A DNA stretch of 64,000 nucleotides from Lentilactobacillus parabuchneri DSM 5707 = NBRC 107865 (GTDB taxonomy: Bacteria; Bacillota; Bacilli; Lactobacillales; Lactobacillaceae), in NCBI RefSeq assembly GCF_001435315.1, contig NZ_AZGK01000008.1:1-64000 (forward strand), written 5' to 3'. The position numbers and the translations under genes are program-made. Shown piece by piece: positions 32,282 to 41,289 of this stretch (position 1 is its first letter; every line of letters starts with the position of its first letter). Under the pieces are notes generated by a model. It ran no database searches, was not told the DNA's origin, and saw only the letters and a program-made list of their open reading frames with translations.

Positions 32282-34270
32282 ATCCCTGAACACCTCCACA
32301 TTCTGCAGATAAGTCATCTCGTCCGTTGAGATTCTTGACTGGAGCTTTTCCGCCAGGGCCGAATCTATTTTTCCCGTCTGTAAGGAATCCTGGATCAATT
32401 CGTATTCACTATGGAAAGCTCTCATGAACATTTGGTAGACGATATTCATATCGACATCTTCGCCGTTAATTCTTCTGTGCCGAGTCCGATAGAATCGCTT
32501 CACCATATTGGTTTCAACGCCATTGTCACCCTGCTGGGTCTTTAGGAACGCCATCACCGCTTCGAAGCCGGCCTTTTCAATCGGCAAAATATCTTCCCCG
32601 TGCTTTTCAAACTGCTCACGCCAATAAATTTCTTCAAGCGCGACCGGCGCTGTCAAAAACGCCTCCTGCGCGCGGTTCAAATCCTTATACATCGTGCCAA
32701 TGTGGAGACTGAACCGAATTCTTAATAAGACATTCTTCCATATTTTTTCATCTGCCGAAAAATTGCTTAAATTTAAAAATTTTGTGTAGTAAGTTAATTC
32801 GTCGTCGGTTATTTTTCCGTCATCATGTAATTTCTGAGCCGCCTTCAATTCAACTTGATGGCTTTCACTCATTAATTGGCGGCGCAAATGTAAGTTTGGT
32901 GTACTGTCCAGAACCAGTTGCTGCTGAAGCGAATCAATTACAATCTGGGCCTCCGCCGGGTGTTCTTTTTCCTTCAAAAGGTCACTAATGGCCGCTTGGA
33001 TCATCCGCTTCACCCAACGATAACGTGGCTTTCGCTGATCTTGACTCGGCAAAATAATTGGCACAAAGATTGTCGGCATAATCAAGCTGGTTAAAATAAC
33101 CACCGCGGCCACAAAAATCATCATTCCTCGAAAGGCAAATGGCTGCCCATTGACCGTGTTAGGCATCGAGAAAGCAAGTGACAAGGTAATTGTCCCATTG
33201 GCGCCGCTAAGTGCCATGACGAGGCTGTCACGCCACTCATGCTTCGACTTAACCCGTCGCTTCAACATGTAGCGACTCCAAGCCAACCGTAAAGCACCTT
33301 TGGCAAGATAAACACCAATCCCAATCAACACTAATTTCAAAATATTCCAATTTGGATTGGGTGCCTGATGAAGTGCCTCAACGACTTCCGGCAGCGACAG
33401 CCCCAAGAGAACAAACACAACCCCGGACAGCGTGCCGGACACGATTTCCCAAACATTGCTGGTAACCAGCTGCATTCGAGAAGACGTTAACCGCAGCTTA
33501 TCTCTTTCGGATCCCTGAACCAGCCCTGCGGCAACTACCGCCAAGATGCCTGATAGCAATAATTTTTCCGCAAGTAAATAAATCAAAAACGGCGAAAGCA
33601 GCTGAATTAAGACCATAATAATGGGTGTATCGTCGTTGTAGCGGATTAAAAATAGCCGCGTGCTGACAATCACCACACCCATCAAGCTCCCGAAAAGCAG
33701 GCCGCCCAAGAATTCCCACAGGAACATGCCAACTGCCAGCTTCAATGAGAAGGTCCCGGAAATAAAGGCAGTCAAAGATAAATCAAACAACACAATGCCC
33801 GCTGCGTCATTAAACAACGATTCATGCTGCAAAATCCCCGCCTGCTCTTCAGCAATTGGGTTGGCTTCAAAAATCGAATTAACCGCAGAGGCGTCAGTTG
33901 GCGTGACAATCGCCAGCAATGCAAAGCATAAAGTCAGCGGCAAAACCGCCATGGCCAAGTGCAACCCCGCCCCAACGACTAACACGGTGACCAATACCAG
34001 CCCCACCGCAAGCGATAAGATATTGGTGATTGAGCGGCCAATCCAAAATCGTGAGCTGTTTTGGGCTTCATTAAACAGCATCGGGGCAATAATCGCCAGT
34101 GCAAAGGTAGACGGGTCTAACTGAAAGTTGCGGTAAATCGGCAATGCCGCCAGCATCCCACCTAAAATAATCAGGAAAAACGGCAGCGGAATAAACGACA
34201 CGTGTCGTGCCAAAATATTTGCCAACACGACTGCCGCCAAGATAATGGTCAGTAAGAGTACCATGTCCAT
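32279..34270 (-). CDS. Na+/H+ antiporter, CPA1 family, with long cytoplasmic tail
   Basis: A 663-residue protein. Residues about 5-415 hold 12 or so membrane segments with the CPA1 core motif TPTDASAVNSIFE and the downstream FNDAAGIVLFDLSL. The last 240 residues are hydrophilic and helical, as in NhaP/NhaK-type antiporters with cytoplasmic regulatory tails. It exchanges Na+ or K+ for protons. The ATG at 34270 has GAGGGG eight bases upstream; a GTG three codons earlier overlaps that site. The stop codon is the first TAG of hairpin-element copy E. Confidence 0.88.
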   Translation of the reverse strand: MDMVLLLTIILAAVVLANILARHVSFIPLPFFLIILGGMLAALPIYRNFQLDPSTFALAIIAPMLFNEAQNSSRFWIGRSITNILSLAVGLVLVTVLVVGAGLHLAMAVLPLTLCFALLAIVTPTDASAVNSIFEANPIAEEQAGILQHESLFNDAAGIVLFDLSLTAFISGTFSLKLAVGMFLWEFLGGLLFGSLMGVVIVSTRLFLIRYNDDTPIIMVLIQLLSPFLIYLLAEKLLLSGILAVVAAGLVQGSERDKLRLTSSRMQLVTSNVWEIVSGTLSGVVFVLLGLSLPEVVEALHQAPNPNWNILKLVLIGIGVYLAKGALRLAWSRYMLKRRVKSKHEWRDSLVMALSGANGTITLSLAFSMPNTVNGQPFAFRGMMIFVAAVVILTSLIMPTIFVPIILPSQDQRKPRYRWVKRMIQAAISDLLKEKEHPAEAQIVIDSLQQQLVLDSTPNLHLRRQLMSESHQVELKAAQKLHDDGKITDDELTYYTKFLNLSNFSADEKIWKNVLLRIRFSLHIGTMYKDLNRAQEAFLTAPVALEEIYWREQFEKHGEDILPIEKAGFEAVMAFLKTQQGDNGVETNMVKRFYRTRHRRINGEDVDMNIVYQMFMRAFHSEYELIQDSLQTGKIDSALAEKLQSRISTDEMTYLQNVEVFRD

Positions 34271-34323
34271 TTCATTCACCCCTCTGCTTAATATCGATTA
34301 TAGTTTATCACTGATTGCAGCAA

Positions 34324-34362
34324 AAAAGCCCCGCCAACACTTGGACGAGACTCGGCGCTTAA
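34324..34362 (-). terminator. Probable intrinsic terminator after the 59-residue gene
   Basis: Minus strand AGCGCC...GGCGGGGCTTTTTT can form a GC-rich hairpin with a bulge, directly after the small gene's stop codon, ending in six T. Confidence 0.55.
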
Positions 34363-34542
34363 TCACCATTTATCCGGGCTCCAAATCCGGCCATCCAACT
34401 CATCTTGTGACTGCTGGGCGCGCTTTTCCTGCTCCTTGGCCAATTCAATGGCGGCCTGGTAAAGTGACTTGTTAATAAAGGATTGATCGTCCTGTTTCAG
34501 TTCCGTTAGCTGATTGATCAGCCAAGTTGTTGTGTCGTTCAT
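34363..34542 (-). CDS. 59-residue helical protein, unknown function
   Basis: ATG at 34542, seven bases after AGGAGG and only two bases after the stop codon of the oxidoreductase gene, so it is translated from the same mRNA. The product begins MNDTTTWLINQLTELKQDDQ and is highly charged and helical, with an AKEQEKRAQQSQDELD stretch and a tryptophan-containing end (IWSPDKW). No family recognised. Strong ribosome-binding site and operon position support a real gene. Confidence 0.7.
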   Translation of the reverse strand: MNDTTTWLINQLTELKQDDQSFINKSLYQAAIELAKEQEKRAQQSQDELDGRIWSPDKW

Positions 34543-34544
34543 CC

Positions 34545-35249
34545 CTATTCCTCCTGGTCACGAATCATTTTAACGTCTTGCTTTAGACTCTCAACGGTTG
34601 CCTGCTGGTCTTCAAGCGAGTTAATCACAAGATCAATTGCTTGTACTTGATCGTCCGCTTTTCCTTCCTTAGTGGCTTGCAAACGCGCAACAAGCCACTG
34701 CTCACGATTTTCTAAGCTCAGGGGCATTTCAGCACTCAAGTACTGCAGGTAAGCCACCAGCAATTGTTCTTTTTCGGTGGGATCCTTGTATCCAAATTGG
34801 TTGACCACAAACGGCTTCAAATAAGTCATCCCCGATTTGTTGGCAAAAGCCTGAAATGGGCGTAGTAATTCTGAAATTGTGAACTGCTCTTTGCCGCCAG
34901 CCTGAAAATCAGCTTCTGAATCTCCCAATGTCACGACGATCCCCAACTCCTTGGTTTTTAGCGACCGGTTGGCAACAACGTAATTTCGCGTGAAGACATC
35001 GTCCATAAACTGCTTTAAGCTTGCGGGGGATGAATACCAGTACATCGGGAATTGAAAAACGATGCGATCGAAATCGGTCATTGCCGCCTGCTCCTTATCA
35101 ACGTCAATTTGACCGGATTCAGACGATGAATACAGTTCGTCGATCACTTGGTATTTCACATCATCCAACGAATAAAAGCTGGTTTTGAGAAATTGTTGGG
35201 TACCAGAATCTTCGAATTTCGGGTGAGAAATGAGTATGAGTGTTTTCAT
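34545..35249 (-). CDS. Flavodoxin-fold NAD(P)H-dependent oxidoreductase
   Basis: A 234-residue protein. The N-terminal 180 residues match the NAD(P)H quinone-reductase flavodoxin fold (TLILISHPKFEDSGTQQFL, then FQFPMYWYSSPASLKQFMDDVF with the FMN-binding loop). The last 50 residues form an extra charged helix not usual in the family. The likely role is two-electron reduction of quinones or related electrophiles. First gene of a small operon with the 59-residue protein. Divergent from osmC. Confidence 0.82.
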   Translation of the reverse strand: MKTLILISHPKFEDSGTQQFLKTSFYSLDDVKYQVIDELYSSSESGQIDVDKEQAAMTDFDRIVFQFPMYWYSSPASLKQFMDDVFTRNYVVANRSLKTKELGIVVTLGDSEADFQAGGKEQFTISELLRPFQAFANKSGMTYLKPFVVNQFGYKDPTEKEQLLVAYLQYLSAEMPLSLENREQWLVARLQATKEGKADDQVQAIDLVINSLEDQQATVESLKQDVKMIRDQEE

Positions 35250-35351
35250 TCGGTTAATTCGCCTTTCATAGACCTTTTTTATTTCGTTTCATTTCAAAAT
35301 CATCTATATTTAGATTGTAAACCAAATCATAATTAAAGGGAGATTTAAACT

Positions 35352-35774
35352 ATGGCAATTTATAACGTTCACACAACTTTACGAGACGTTGGTTCTCAAA
35401 CCATTAATACTGCCGGCGTTCATCAATTCATCGCGGACGAGCCCACCAAATTTCGCGGGACTGATGCCGGTCCCAACCCGGTTCAATATCTACTAGGCGC
35501 GGTTGGCGCTTGCCTCGGTGCCAGCGCTGCTTCCCTGGTCCACCGTCCAGGTTCCAACATTAAAGTTGAAACGTTTGAAGTTGAGGTCACCGGCGAAACA
35601 GAACGCTTCCCCGACAAGTCATCGCGGGTAAAGAGTATCCACGTTAAACTAACCTGCAAAACCAACCTCGATAAAGCTGGCAACGACAAGTTCATTGAAG
35701 ACACCATCCACCTTTGCACGGTCCACGACACCTTAAAGGATTCCGTTGCCTTCACGTTTGAAATTACGGATTAA
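35352..35774 (+). CDS. OsmC/Ohr family protein
   Basis: A 140-residue OsmC-fold protein. The two redox-type cysteines are in GAVGACLGASAAS and LCTVHDTL, with an extra Cys in KLTCKTNL. OsmC proteins reduce organic hydroperoxides with thiols. The YhfA-like branch, which this resembles, is less well defined. AAGGGAG precedes the ATG. The hairpin following its stop codon doubles as a CIRCE-like sequence. Confidence 0.83.
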   Translation: MAIYNVHTTLRDVGSQTINTAGVHQFIADEPTKFRGTDAGPNPVQYLLGAVGACLGASAASLVHRPGSNIKVETFEVEVTGETERFPDKSSRVKSIHVKLTCKTNLDKAGNDKFIEDTIHLCTVHDTLKDSVAFTFEITD

Positions 35775-35812
35775 TTAGTAGTCGATAGTTGAGCAAAAAT
35801 TACATTAATTGT

Positions 35813-35839
35813 TAGCACTCTAAATTATAGAGTGCTATT
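35813..35839. promoter_or_regulatory. CIRCE-like operator (HrcA) that can also act as the osmC terminator
   Basis: TTAGCACTC-N9-GAGTGCTAT matches the CIRCE consensus TTAGCACTC-N9-GAGTGCTAA at 17 of 18 fixed positions with the exact nine-base spacer. It is followed by TTTTATTTT, so as RNA it also resembles an intrinsic terminator 38 bases after osmC. It lies 83 bases upstream of the clpL -35 box, further than usual for CIRCE. Confidence 0.65.
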
Positions 35840-35921
35840 TTTATTTTATTAAATCCGGAACATACCCGGTAAAACGTTGATTTAACGGCGTTTATCTAAC
35901 TAATATTTTCAAGCCATTTCC

Positions 35922-35950
35922 TTGTATCCATTACATATATATGATATTAT
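35922..35950 (+). promoter_or_regulatory. clpL promoter
   Basis: TTGTAT, 17-bp spacer, TATTAT. A transcript start near 35957 leaves a leader of about 85 bases. I find no CtsR heptamer (GGTCAAA) in the intergenic region. Confidence 0.75.
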
Positions 35951-36042
35951 ATAGTTGTTCGAGAGGGGAATGGATGTTCTCCCCACTGGAACGCTTTTTA
36001 AACTAATCATGAATAATCACTTAGAATATGGGGGTATTGCCT

Positions 36043-38085
36043 ATGAATAACGATATTTTTGGAGCTAACGGTTTTGATGACATTTTTAACGATCCATTCT
36101 TCAAAAACGCGATGTCTGATTCCAACAATGGTCAACAAATGCGTCAACAACCCATTCAGGTTCAAGAACGCAGACCTCAACAAAAGAAAACTTTGTTAGA
36201 TGAATACGGAACTGATTTAACACAAATGGCAAAAGACGGCAAGCTCGATCCAGTTATTGGCCGTGATAAAGAAATTGAACAGATGGAAGAAGTGCTGAGT
36301 CGTCGAACGAAGAACAATCCTGTCTTGATCGGTGAAGCCGGTGTCGGAAAGACTGCCGTAGTGGAAGGCTTGGCCCAAAAGATTGTTGCCGGCGACGTTT
36401 CTGAAAAGCTTCTGAACAAGAAGATTATCTCAATTGATGTCGTTTCACTTGTCCAAGGAACTGGAATCCGTGGCCAATTTGAGGAACGGATGAAGAAATT
36501 AATCGACGACGTTTCTAAAGATAAGAACGTGATTCTATTTATCGATGAAATCCACCAAATCATTGGGGCCGGTTCAACCGGTGAAGGTGACAAGATGGAT
36601 GCCGGAAACATTTTAAAGCCAAAGCTGGCGCGTGGTGACTTCCAGTTAATTGGTGCAACGACCAGTAATGAGTACCGAGATATCGAAAAAGACCAGGCAC
36701 TGGCACGTCGTTTCCAACCAATTATGGTCAATGAGCCAAGTGAACAGGACACGTTGACGATTATCAAAGGCTTGGCACCAAAGTACGAGAAGTTCCACCA
36801 CGTTCAATATACCGCTGACGCGTTGAAAGCCGCTGTGTCCTTGAGCAACCGCTACATTCAAGACCGAATGAATCCTGATAAGGCGATTGACTTGATTGAC
36901 CAGGCCGGCGCCAAGGTTGCGATGGGTTCATCATTAACCAAAGACAAATCAACACTTCAGCAAGAAGCTGAACAACTTGAAAAACAAAAGAAAGCCGCCT
37001 CACAAAAAGAAGATTTTGAACGGGCTGCCAAGTTACGCGACAAGTTGGATCAGGTTCAAGACCAGATCAACAACATTGATAGTGGTACCAAGGTGGCAAC
37101 ACCAAAAGTTACACCAGAAATCATTCAATCTGTTGTTGAACGGATCACTGGCGTTCCTGTAACGGATGTCAACAAAAACGAAGTCAACCAATTGAATCAT
37201 TTGGATACAGATTTAAAGAAAGAAGTCATTGGCCAAGATAAAGCACTTGAAGCAATTTCAGCGGCCGTTCGGCGGAGTCGAGTCGGCTTCACTGAAGGCA
37301 ATCGACCAATCGGCAGTTTCTTGTTTGTCGGCCCGACTGGCGTTGGTAAGACGCAAACTGCCAAAGCACTTGCCAAGGAACTCTTCGGCACGACCAAAGC
37401 CATGTTTAGATATGATATGTCAGAGTACATGGATAAGATCAGTGCAAGTAAGCTGATTGGCTCCGCTCCAGGTTACGTTGGCTATGAAGAAGGCGGTCGA
37501 TTAACCGAACAGGTCCGTCGTCATCCATACAGCCTGATTCTCATGGACGAAATCGAAAAGGCTCATCCAGATGTCTTGAACCTGTTACTTCAAATTCTTG
37601 ACGATGGTCGCTTATCGGATGCCCAAGGCCGCACGGTTGATTTTAGCAACACCGTGATTATCATGACCAGTAACGCGGGCCAATCCGAAGCTGACAACAA
37701 GCAAGATGTCATTGACAGACTGAAGCCATACTTCAAGCTTGAATTCTTGAACCGAATTGATGACATCGTTCAGTTCAATTCACTCACCAAGCCTGACCTG
37801 CTGAAGATCCTTGATTTAATGCTCCATGATCTTAACGCTTTAGTTGGCAAATCACGTGGCATTCACTTCGACGTAACTGCCGATGCCAAAAATAAGTTAG
37901 TTGACTTGGGTTACAGCAAAGAGCTCGGTGCCCGTCCAATGCACAGAGTGATCACCAAGGAAATTACTGACAAATTGACGAACAGCTACCTGCAAAATCC
38001 TGATGTCAAAGATTTCAAAGTCGTTTTAAATAACGATGCAATTAAGGTTGAACCAGTGGCAGCTAAGCAAGCCGTTGCATCATAA
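36043..38085 (+). CDS. clpL: ATP-dependent Clp ATPase / chaperone ClpL
   Basis: A 680-residue Hsp100 protein with two AAA+ domains: Walker [10 protein letters not shown] (about residue 100) and GPTGVGKTQ (about 430), Walker B FIDEIH and [13 protein letters not shown] short N-terminal region rich in Asn/Phe/Asp replaces the usual Clp N-domain repeats and has no zinc finger, which marks ClpL rather than ClpE or ClpC. A short coiled coil (about 310-350) sits between domains. ClpL is a heat-stress chaperone typical of lactobacilli. ATG 36043 follows GGGGG. A CIRCE-like site lies upstream. Confidence 0.9.
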   Translation: MNNDIFGANGFDDIFNDPFFKNAMSDSNNGQQMRQQPIQVQERRPQQKKTLLDEYGTDLTQMAKDGKLDPVIGRDKEIEQMEEVLSRRTKNNPVLIGEAGVGKTAVVEGLAQKIVAGDVSEKLLNKKIISIDVVSLVQGTGIRGQFEERMKKLIDDVSKDKNVILFIDEIHQIIGAGSTGEGDKMDAGNILKPKLARGDFQLIGATTSNEYRDIEKDQALARRFQPIMVNEPSEQDTLTIIKGLAPKYEKFHHVQYTADALKAAVSLSNRYIQDRMNPDKAIDLIDQAGAKVAMGSSLTKDKSTLQQEAEQLEKQKKAASQKEDFERAAKLRDKLDQVQDQINNIDSGTKVATPKVTPEIIQSVVERITGVPVTDVNKNEVNQLNHLDTDLKKEVIGQDKALEAISAAVRRSRVGFTEGNRPIGSFLFVGPTGVGKTQTAKALAKELFGTTKAMFRYDMSEYMDKISASKLIGSAPGYVGYEEGGRLTEQVRRHPYSLILMDEIEKAHPDVLNLLLQILDDGRLSDAQGRTVDFSNTVIIMTSNAGQSEADNKQDVIDRLKPYFKLEFLNRIDDIVQFNSLTKPDLLKILDLMLHDLNALVGKSRGIHFDVTADAKNKLVDLGYSKELGARPMHRVITKEITDKLTNSYLQNPDVKDFKVVLNNDAIKVEPVAAKQAVAS

Positions 38086-38108
38086 TCCCGAATTTTGCAG
38101 ATTCGCAT

Positions 38109-38272
38109 TTGACAATGACTAAGGATGTTGGTATATTATAGCTAATGTGTTTAAGGGTTCGATTTTCAAAGGTATTTGTTTTATAGTTTTATGAAATAAC
38201 TCCTTGGAATCACTGCAACTTGATACATTAAATATAATTATGCGCTTAAAGCGCAAGGAGGTTTCATATATT
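38109..38272 (+). promoter_or_regulatory. Cold-shock gene promoter and long 5' leader
   Basis: TTGACA (38109-38114), 17-bp spacer, TATATT (38132-38137), then a leader of about 129 bases. The leader contains the palindrome GCGCTTAAAGCGC just before the AAGGAGG ribosome-binding site. Long structured leaders that control translation with temperature are typical of csp genes. Confidence 0.75.
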
Positions 38273-38476
38273 ATGAAACAAGGTACTGTTAAATGGTTCA
38301 ACGCTGATAAAGGTTATGGCTTCATTACTACTGACGATGGTGACGTATTTGTTCACTTCTCAGCTATCAACAAAGACGGCTTCAAGTCATTAGATGAAGG
38401 CCAAAAAGTTACTCTTGACGTTGAAGACAGCGACCGTGGACCACAAGCTGCTAACGTTACACCAGTTGAAGACTAA
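38273..38476 (+). CDS. csp: Cold-shock protein (CspA family)
   Basis: A 67-residue single cold-shock domain. RNA-binding motifs are intact: KGYGFIT (RNP1) and VFVHFS (RNP2), beginning [19 protein letters not shown]. It is an RNA chaperone that binds single-stranded nucleic acid. ATG 38273 has AAGGAGG upstream; the in-frame extension to 38204 belongs to the untranslated leader. A terminator follows. Confidence 0.95.
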   Translation: MKQGTVKWFNADKGYGFITTDDGDVFVHFSAINKDGFKSLDEGQKVTLDVEDSDRGPQAANVTPVED

Positions 38477-38495
38477 TTTATTAGTTTAAACTTTT

Positions 38496-38533
38496 AAAAG
38501 AACCAGCAATTTCGGTTGCTGGTTCTTTTTTTG
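38496..38533 (+). terminator. Intrinsic terminator after csp
   Basis: AAAAGAACCAGCAA and TTGCTGGTTCTTTT make a near-perfect hairpin followed by a T-run. Confidence 0.9.
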
Positions 38534-38624
38534 TGCTTGAATAGGGATTGCCACTATACAGACGTACGCCTTACATATATAATATAAGAGTTCTGCAAAT
38601 ATTAAGAAAGGAGAAATATATATA

Positions 38625-40280
38625 ATGAATACAGCAAAACACTTTCAGCACACGTTGAAATTCACTGCAGCATTAGCCATCGTCTTCGGATTTCTGTTAA
38701 TTAGTAACCCTACATACGCAGATTCTTCCCAAGTGCAAACAACGGCTGAACCGACAGTCACATCACCTGCGGATAGTTCGTCCACAAGTGACTCACCGTC
38801 ATCAACCAACACCGATCCGGCAGCGCAATCAACTCAGTCCGTTGAAAGTACCGATACAAACACCTCAGATACGACAGCCACTCAGCAGTCAAGTGCGCCA
38901 TCAAGTACCACCCAGACAAATGAGTCACCTGCATCCTCAGACAGTCAATCTACTGATTCGTCGACTGAAAACATGTCGACAAGCGATCAGCCGGTCGCAA
39001 CTCCAAGCCCAGCTGATACAACAACTGAGCAGACAACTGAAGATCAGAACGCTGTCGGCAACGTATCTGATACAAATTCTGAAACTGCCGCCACAACGAC
39101 ACCGGCAACGGAAACAAATAAAGACGATATTAACGTTTCTGATATTGGAAATTCCACAGATCCCGCTATCAAGCAGTCAAGTGATAATCCATTCATCAAC
39201 TTCTTTACGGGTATCACAAGTGGAATTGCCGCTTCAATCATTTATCCGTTAGTTGCCAGCCGTCAAGGTGCCCAATTTATCTCTCATTTCCGAACGCTCT
39301 TATCCCCTAATCGTTGGGATGTCAGCCAGAACTGGGCAGATTTGGATCAAAAATACAATCCGGATTACGTTAAGACGTACTATACAGATGCGCAAGACTG
39401 GTACGATAACCGTGTTCAAAAAGAGACGTGGGAGGTGCCGTTTGCGGATAAAACTGGGACAGCCAGAGCAACCTACATTAAGAATGGCGACTCAAAAAAG
39501 ACCATTATTTATGGTCAGGGCTGGACGACCGAACCTGAAGGCATGGGCCGGATTTCCAAGATGTTTTATGATTTGGGCTACAACGTATTGATGCCCTACA
39601 CTCGTGGTCAGAACGCCAGTGATGGTGAATGGCTGACTTTTGGTAATAAGGATAAGCAGGATTGGGTGAACTGGATCAACCAGATTGATCAAGTCAACGG
39701 CAAGGACAGCCAGATTGTTTTGTATGGTCAATCATTGGGTGCTGACACAGCACTTCAATACGCTGGTTCAGGCAACCTGCCTTCTTCTGTTAAAGCAACC
39801 ATTGCGGATTGTGGCTTCTCGACACTTCCCTCATTGATTTATCATTTATATAACGGGGCGGCCAATAGTCTCAACAGCATCACTTCGAAGATTGGTTGGA
39901 ACCTCAATGGCTCAATTCCCTTGGTTCCATTCGATCAATTGTTGACTGCGATGAATAACATTAACAAATTTGTTCAAGGCTTTAATTTGGATGATGTTTC
40001 TGGAATTACCGCTGTTAAGAACTCAAAGTTACCAACCCTGTTCATTTCAACGCAAGATGATGCATTCATCCCTGATAGTGAAACTCAAACCATGTACAAC
40101 ATGAGTGCTTCATCAGACAAAAAGCTTTGGATTCTCGATGGTCACGTTGGCGGCCACGCATCAGCAAGCAACGCCGTTCAGGACTATATGAACAATATTG
40201 AAGCTTTTCTTGCTCAAGCAACAAGCCAATCTTCAAATGATCAATTAGACGTTCCAGCAGCCAATACAATTGCTGCTTAA
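38625..40280 (+). CDS. Secreted alpha/beta hydrolase with Ser/Thr-rich stalk
   Basis: A 551-residue exported protein: signal peptide about 1-33 ending PTYADS, a Ser/Thr/Gln/Asp-rich low-complexity stretch to about residue 165, then an alpha/beta hydrolase domain. The catalytic triad is likely Ser in YGQSLGADTA (about 369), Asp in STQDDAFIPD (about 477) and His in DGHVGGHAS (about 506). No LPXTG or other anchor is seen at the C-terminus, so it is secreted or held by other means. The stalk is probably a glycosylated spacer. Esterase or peptidase activity is possible. Confidence 0.85.
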   Translation: MNTAKHFQHTLKFTAALAIVFGFLLISNPTYADSSQVQTTAEPTVTSPADSSSTSDSPSSTNTDPAAQSTQSVESTDTNTSDTTATQQSSAPSSTTQTNESPASSDSQSTDSSTENMSTSDQPVATPSPADTTTEQTTEDQNAVGNVSDTNSETAATTTPATETNKDDINVSDIGNSTDPAIKQSSDNPFINFFTGITSGIAASIIYPLVASRQGAQFISHFRTLLSPNRWDVSQNWADLDQKYNPDYVKTYYTDAQDWYDNRVQKETWEVPFADKTGTARATYIKNGDSKKTIIYGQGWTTEPEGMGRISKMFYDLGYNVLMPYTRGQNASDGEWLTFGNKDKQDWVNWINQIDQVNGKDSQIVLYGQSLGADTALQYAGSGNLPSSVKATIADCGFSTLPSLIYHLYNGAANSLNSITSKIGWNLNGSIPLVPFDQLLTAMNNINKFVQGFNLDDVSGITAVKNSKLPTLFISTQDDAFIPDSETQTMYNMSASSDKKLWILDGHVGGHASASNAVQDYMNNIEAFLAQATSQSSNDQLDVPAANTIAA

Positions 40281-40307
40281 TTGGATTCCTTTAAGTCTTT
40301 AACTTCT

Positions 40308-40347
40308 GCCATTAGTAACGGGCCATCTGTTACTAATGGCAATTTTT
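40308..40347 (+). terminator. Intrinsic terminator after the secreted hydrolase
   Basis: GCCATTAGTAAC and GTTACTAATGGC form a perfect 12-bp hairpin followed by AATTTTTG. Confidence 0.9.
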
Positions 40348-40451
40348 GTATAAAAAATAAGGAATGATAACAAAAAACTTGACCCCCATCAAGCCATCCA
40401 CCTCATATCTGTGCTACTCTATTAGTATAAAAGAATTTCGGTTGATTTTGG

Positions 40452-40480
40452 TTGACATCCCATTTATCAATCTGTATGAT
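40452..40480 (+). promoter_or_regulatory. Nitroreductase promoter
   Basis: TTGACA (40452-40457), 17-bp spacer, TATGAT (40475-40480): near-consensus vegetative promoter, about 50 bases before the start codon. Confidence 0.75.
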
Positions 40481-40530
40481 TAACCTATTGACTAATAAAA
40501 AGTAAGTAACTTATTGGAGGAATTTCAAAC

Positions 40531-41133
40531 ATGAAAGAACAATTACTCGAACTCGCTAAAAAGCGCCGCTCAATCTATGCACTCGGCCGCAACATCAATC
40601 AAACCCCTGACGAGATTGCTGACTTAATCAAGGAAGACATCAAGTGGGCACCAACCCCATTTAACAACCAAACAACGCGTGCCGTAATCTTATTCGGCCA
40701 AAACCATGAAAAACTTTGGGACATCGTTGGCAAACGTCTCAAGTCAGAAGTTCCTTCTGAAGAGGCTTACCAAAAGACGTTGCAAAAGATCAACGCATTC
40801 AAATCGGCATTTGGAACAGTGATGTTCTTTACTGATATGGACATCGTTCACCGCTTTGAAAACGACTTTGCACTGTATGCCGACAACTTTGCCGACTGGG
40901 CAGAACAAGCTCAAGGAAACGCCCAATTCGCTGTATGGACATCCCTTGCCGAAAACGGTATTGGTGCCAACTTACAACATTACAACCCACTAATCGATGA
41001 CGAAGTGCGCGAAACATTCGGCATTCCTGACAGCTGGAAGCTCCGTGCTCAGATGGACTTTGGTTCAATCGAAGCACCTGCTGGCGAAAAAGAATTTATG
41101 AATGATGAAGATCGCTTCAAGGTTTTGAAGTAA
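40531..41133 (+). CDS. Nitroreductase family flavoprotein (Frm2-like)
   Basis: A 200-residue protein of the nitroreductase fold, nearest the fungal Frm2/Hbn1-type branch: KKRRSIYALGRNINQTPDEIADLI at the N-terminus, PTPFNNQTTRAVILFG for FMN contacts, and NGIGANLQHYNPLIDDEV. These FMN enzymes reduce nitro compounds or quinones with NAD(P)H and are linked to lipid or oxidative stress. GGAGG precedes the ATG; the promoter is near consensus. Single gene with terminator. Confidence 0.87.
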   Translation: MKEQLLELAKKRRSIYALGRNINQTPDEIADLIKEDIKWAPTPFNNQTTRAVILFGQNHEKLWDIVGKRLKSEVPSEEAYQKTLQKINAFKSAFGTVMFFTDMDIVHRFENDFALYADNFADWAEQAQGNAQFAVWTSLAENGIGANLQHYNPLIDDEVRETFGIPDSWKLRAQMDFGSIEAPAGEKEFMNDEDRFKVLK

Positions 41134-41150
41134 TTTAAGACACCACAAAA

Positions 41151-41191
41151 TGACACCCAACCTGATGTAACAATCTAGCTGGGTGTTTTTT
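41151..41191 (+). terminator. Intrinsic terminator after the nitroreductase
   Basis: ACACCCA pairs with TGGGTGT across a 20-base loop and is followed by TTTTTT. Confidence 0.75.
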
Positions 41192-41289
41192 GTATTTTTC
41201 TTAAATTGTCTATTTCAAACGATCAATCGATAATTTTTCGGTAAACACGTGGTAGAATTTTTCTGTAATTTAATTTAAGGAGTGATCTT

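Noticed and set aside
33660-34124. A 154-codon plus-strand frame opposite the antiporter gene
   Set aside because: Antisense shadow of a membrane-protein gene, without start signals or family resemblance.
35840-36042. Search for CtsR operators (tandem GGTCAAA) in front of clpL
   Set aside because: No heptamer found on either strand, so no CtsR site is claimed.
36177-36767. A 196-codon minus-strand frame opposite clpL
   Set aside because: It lies entirely within clpL, has Ser/Ile/Pro-rich low-complexity content typical of an antisense shadow, and no ribosome-binding site.
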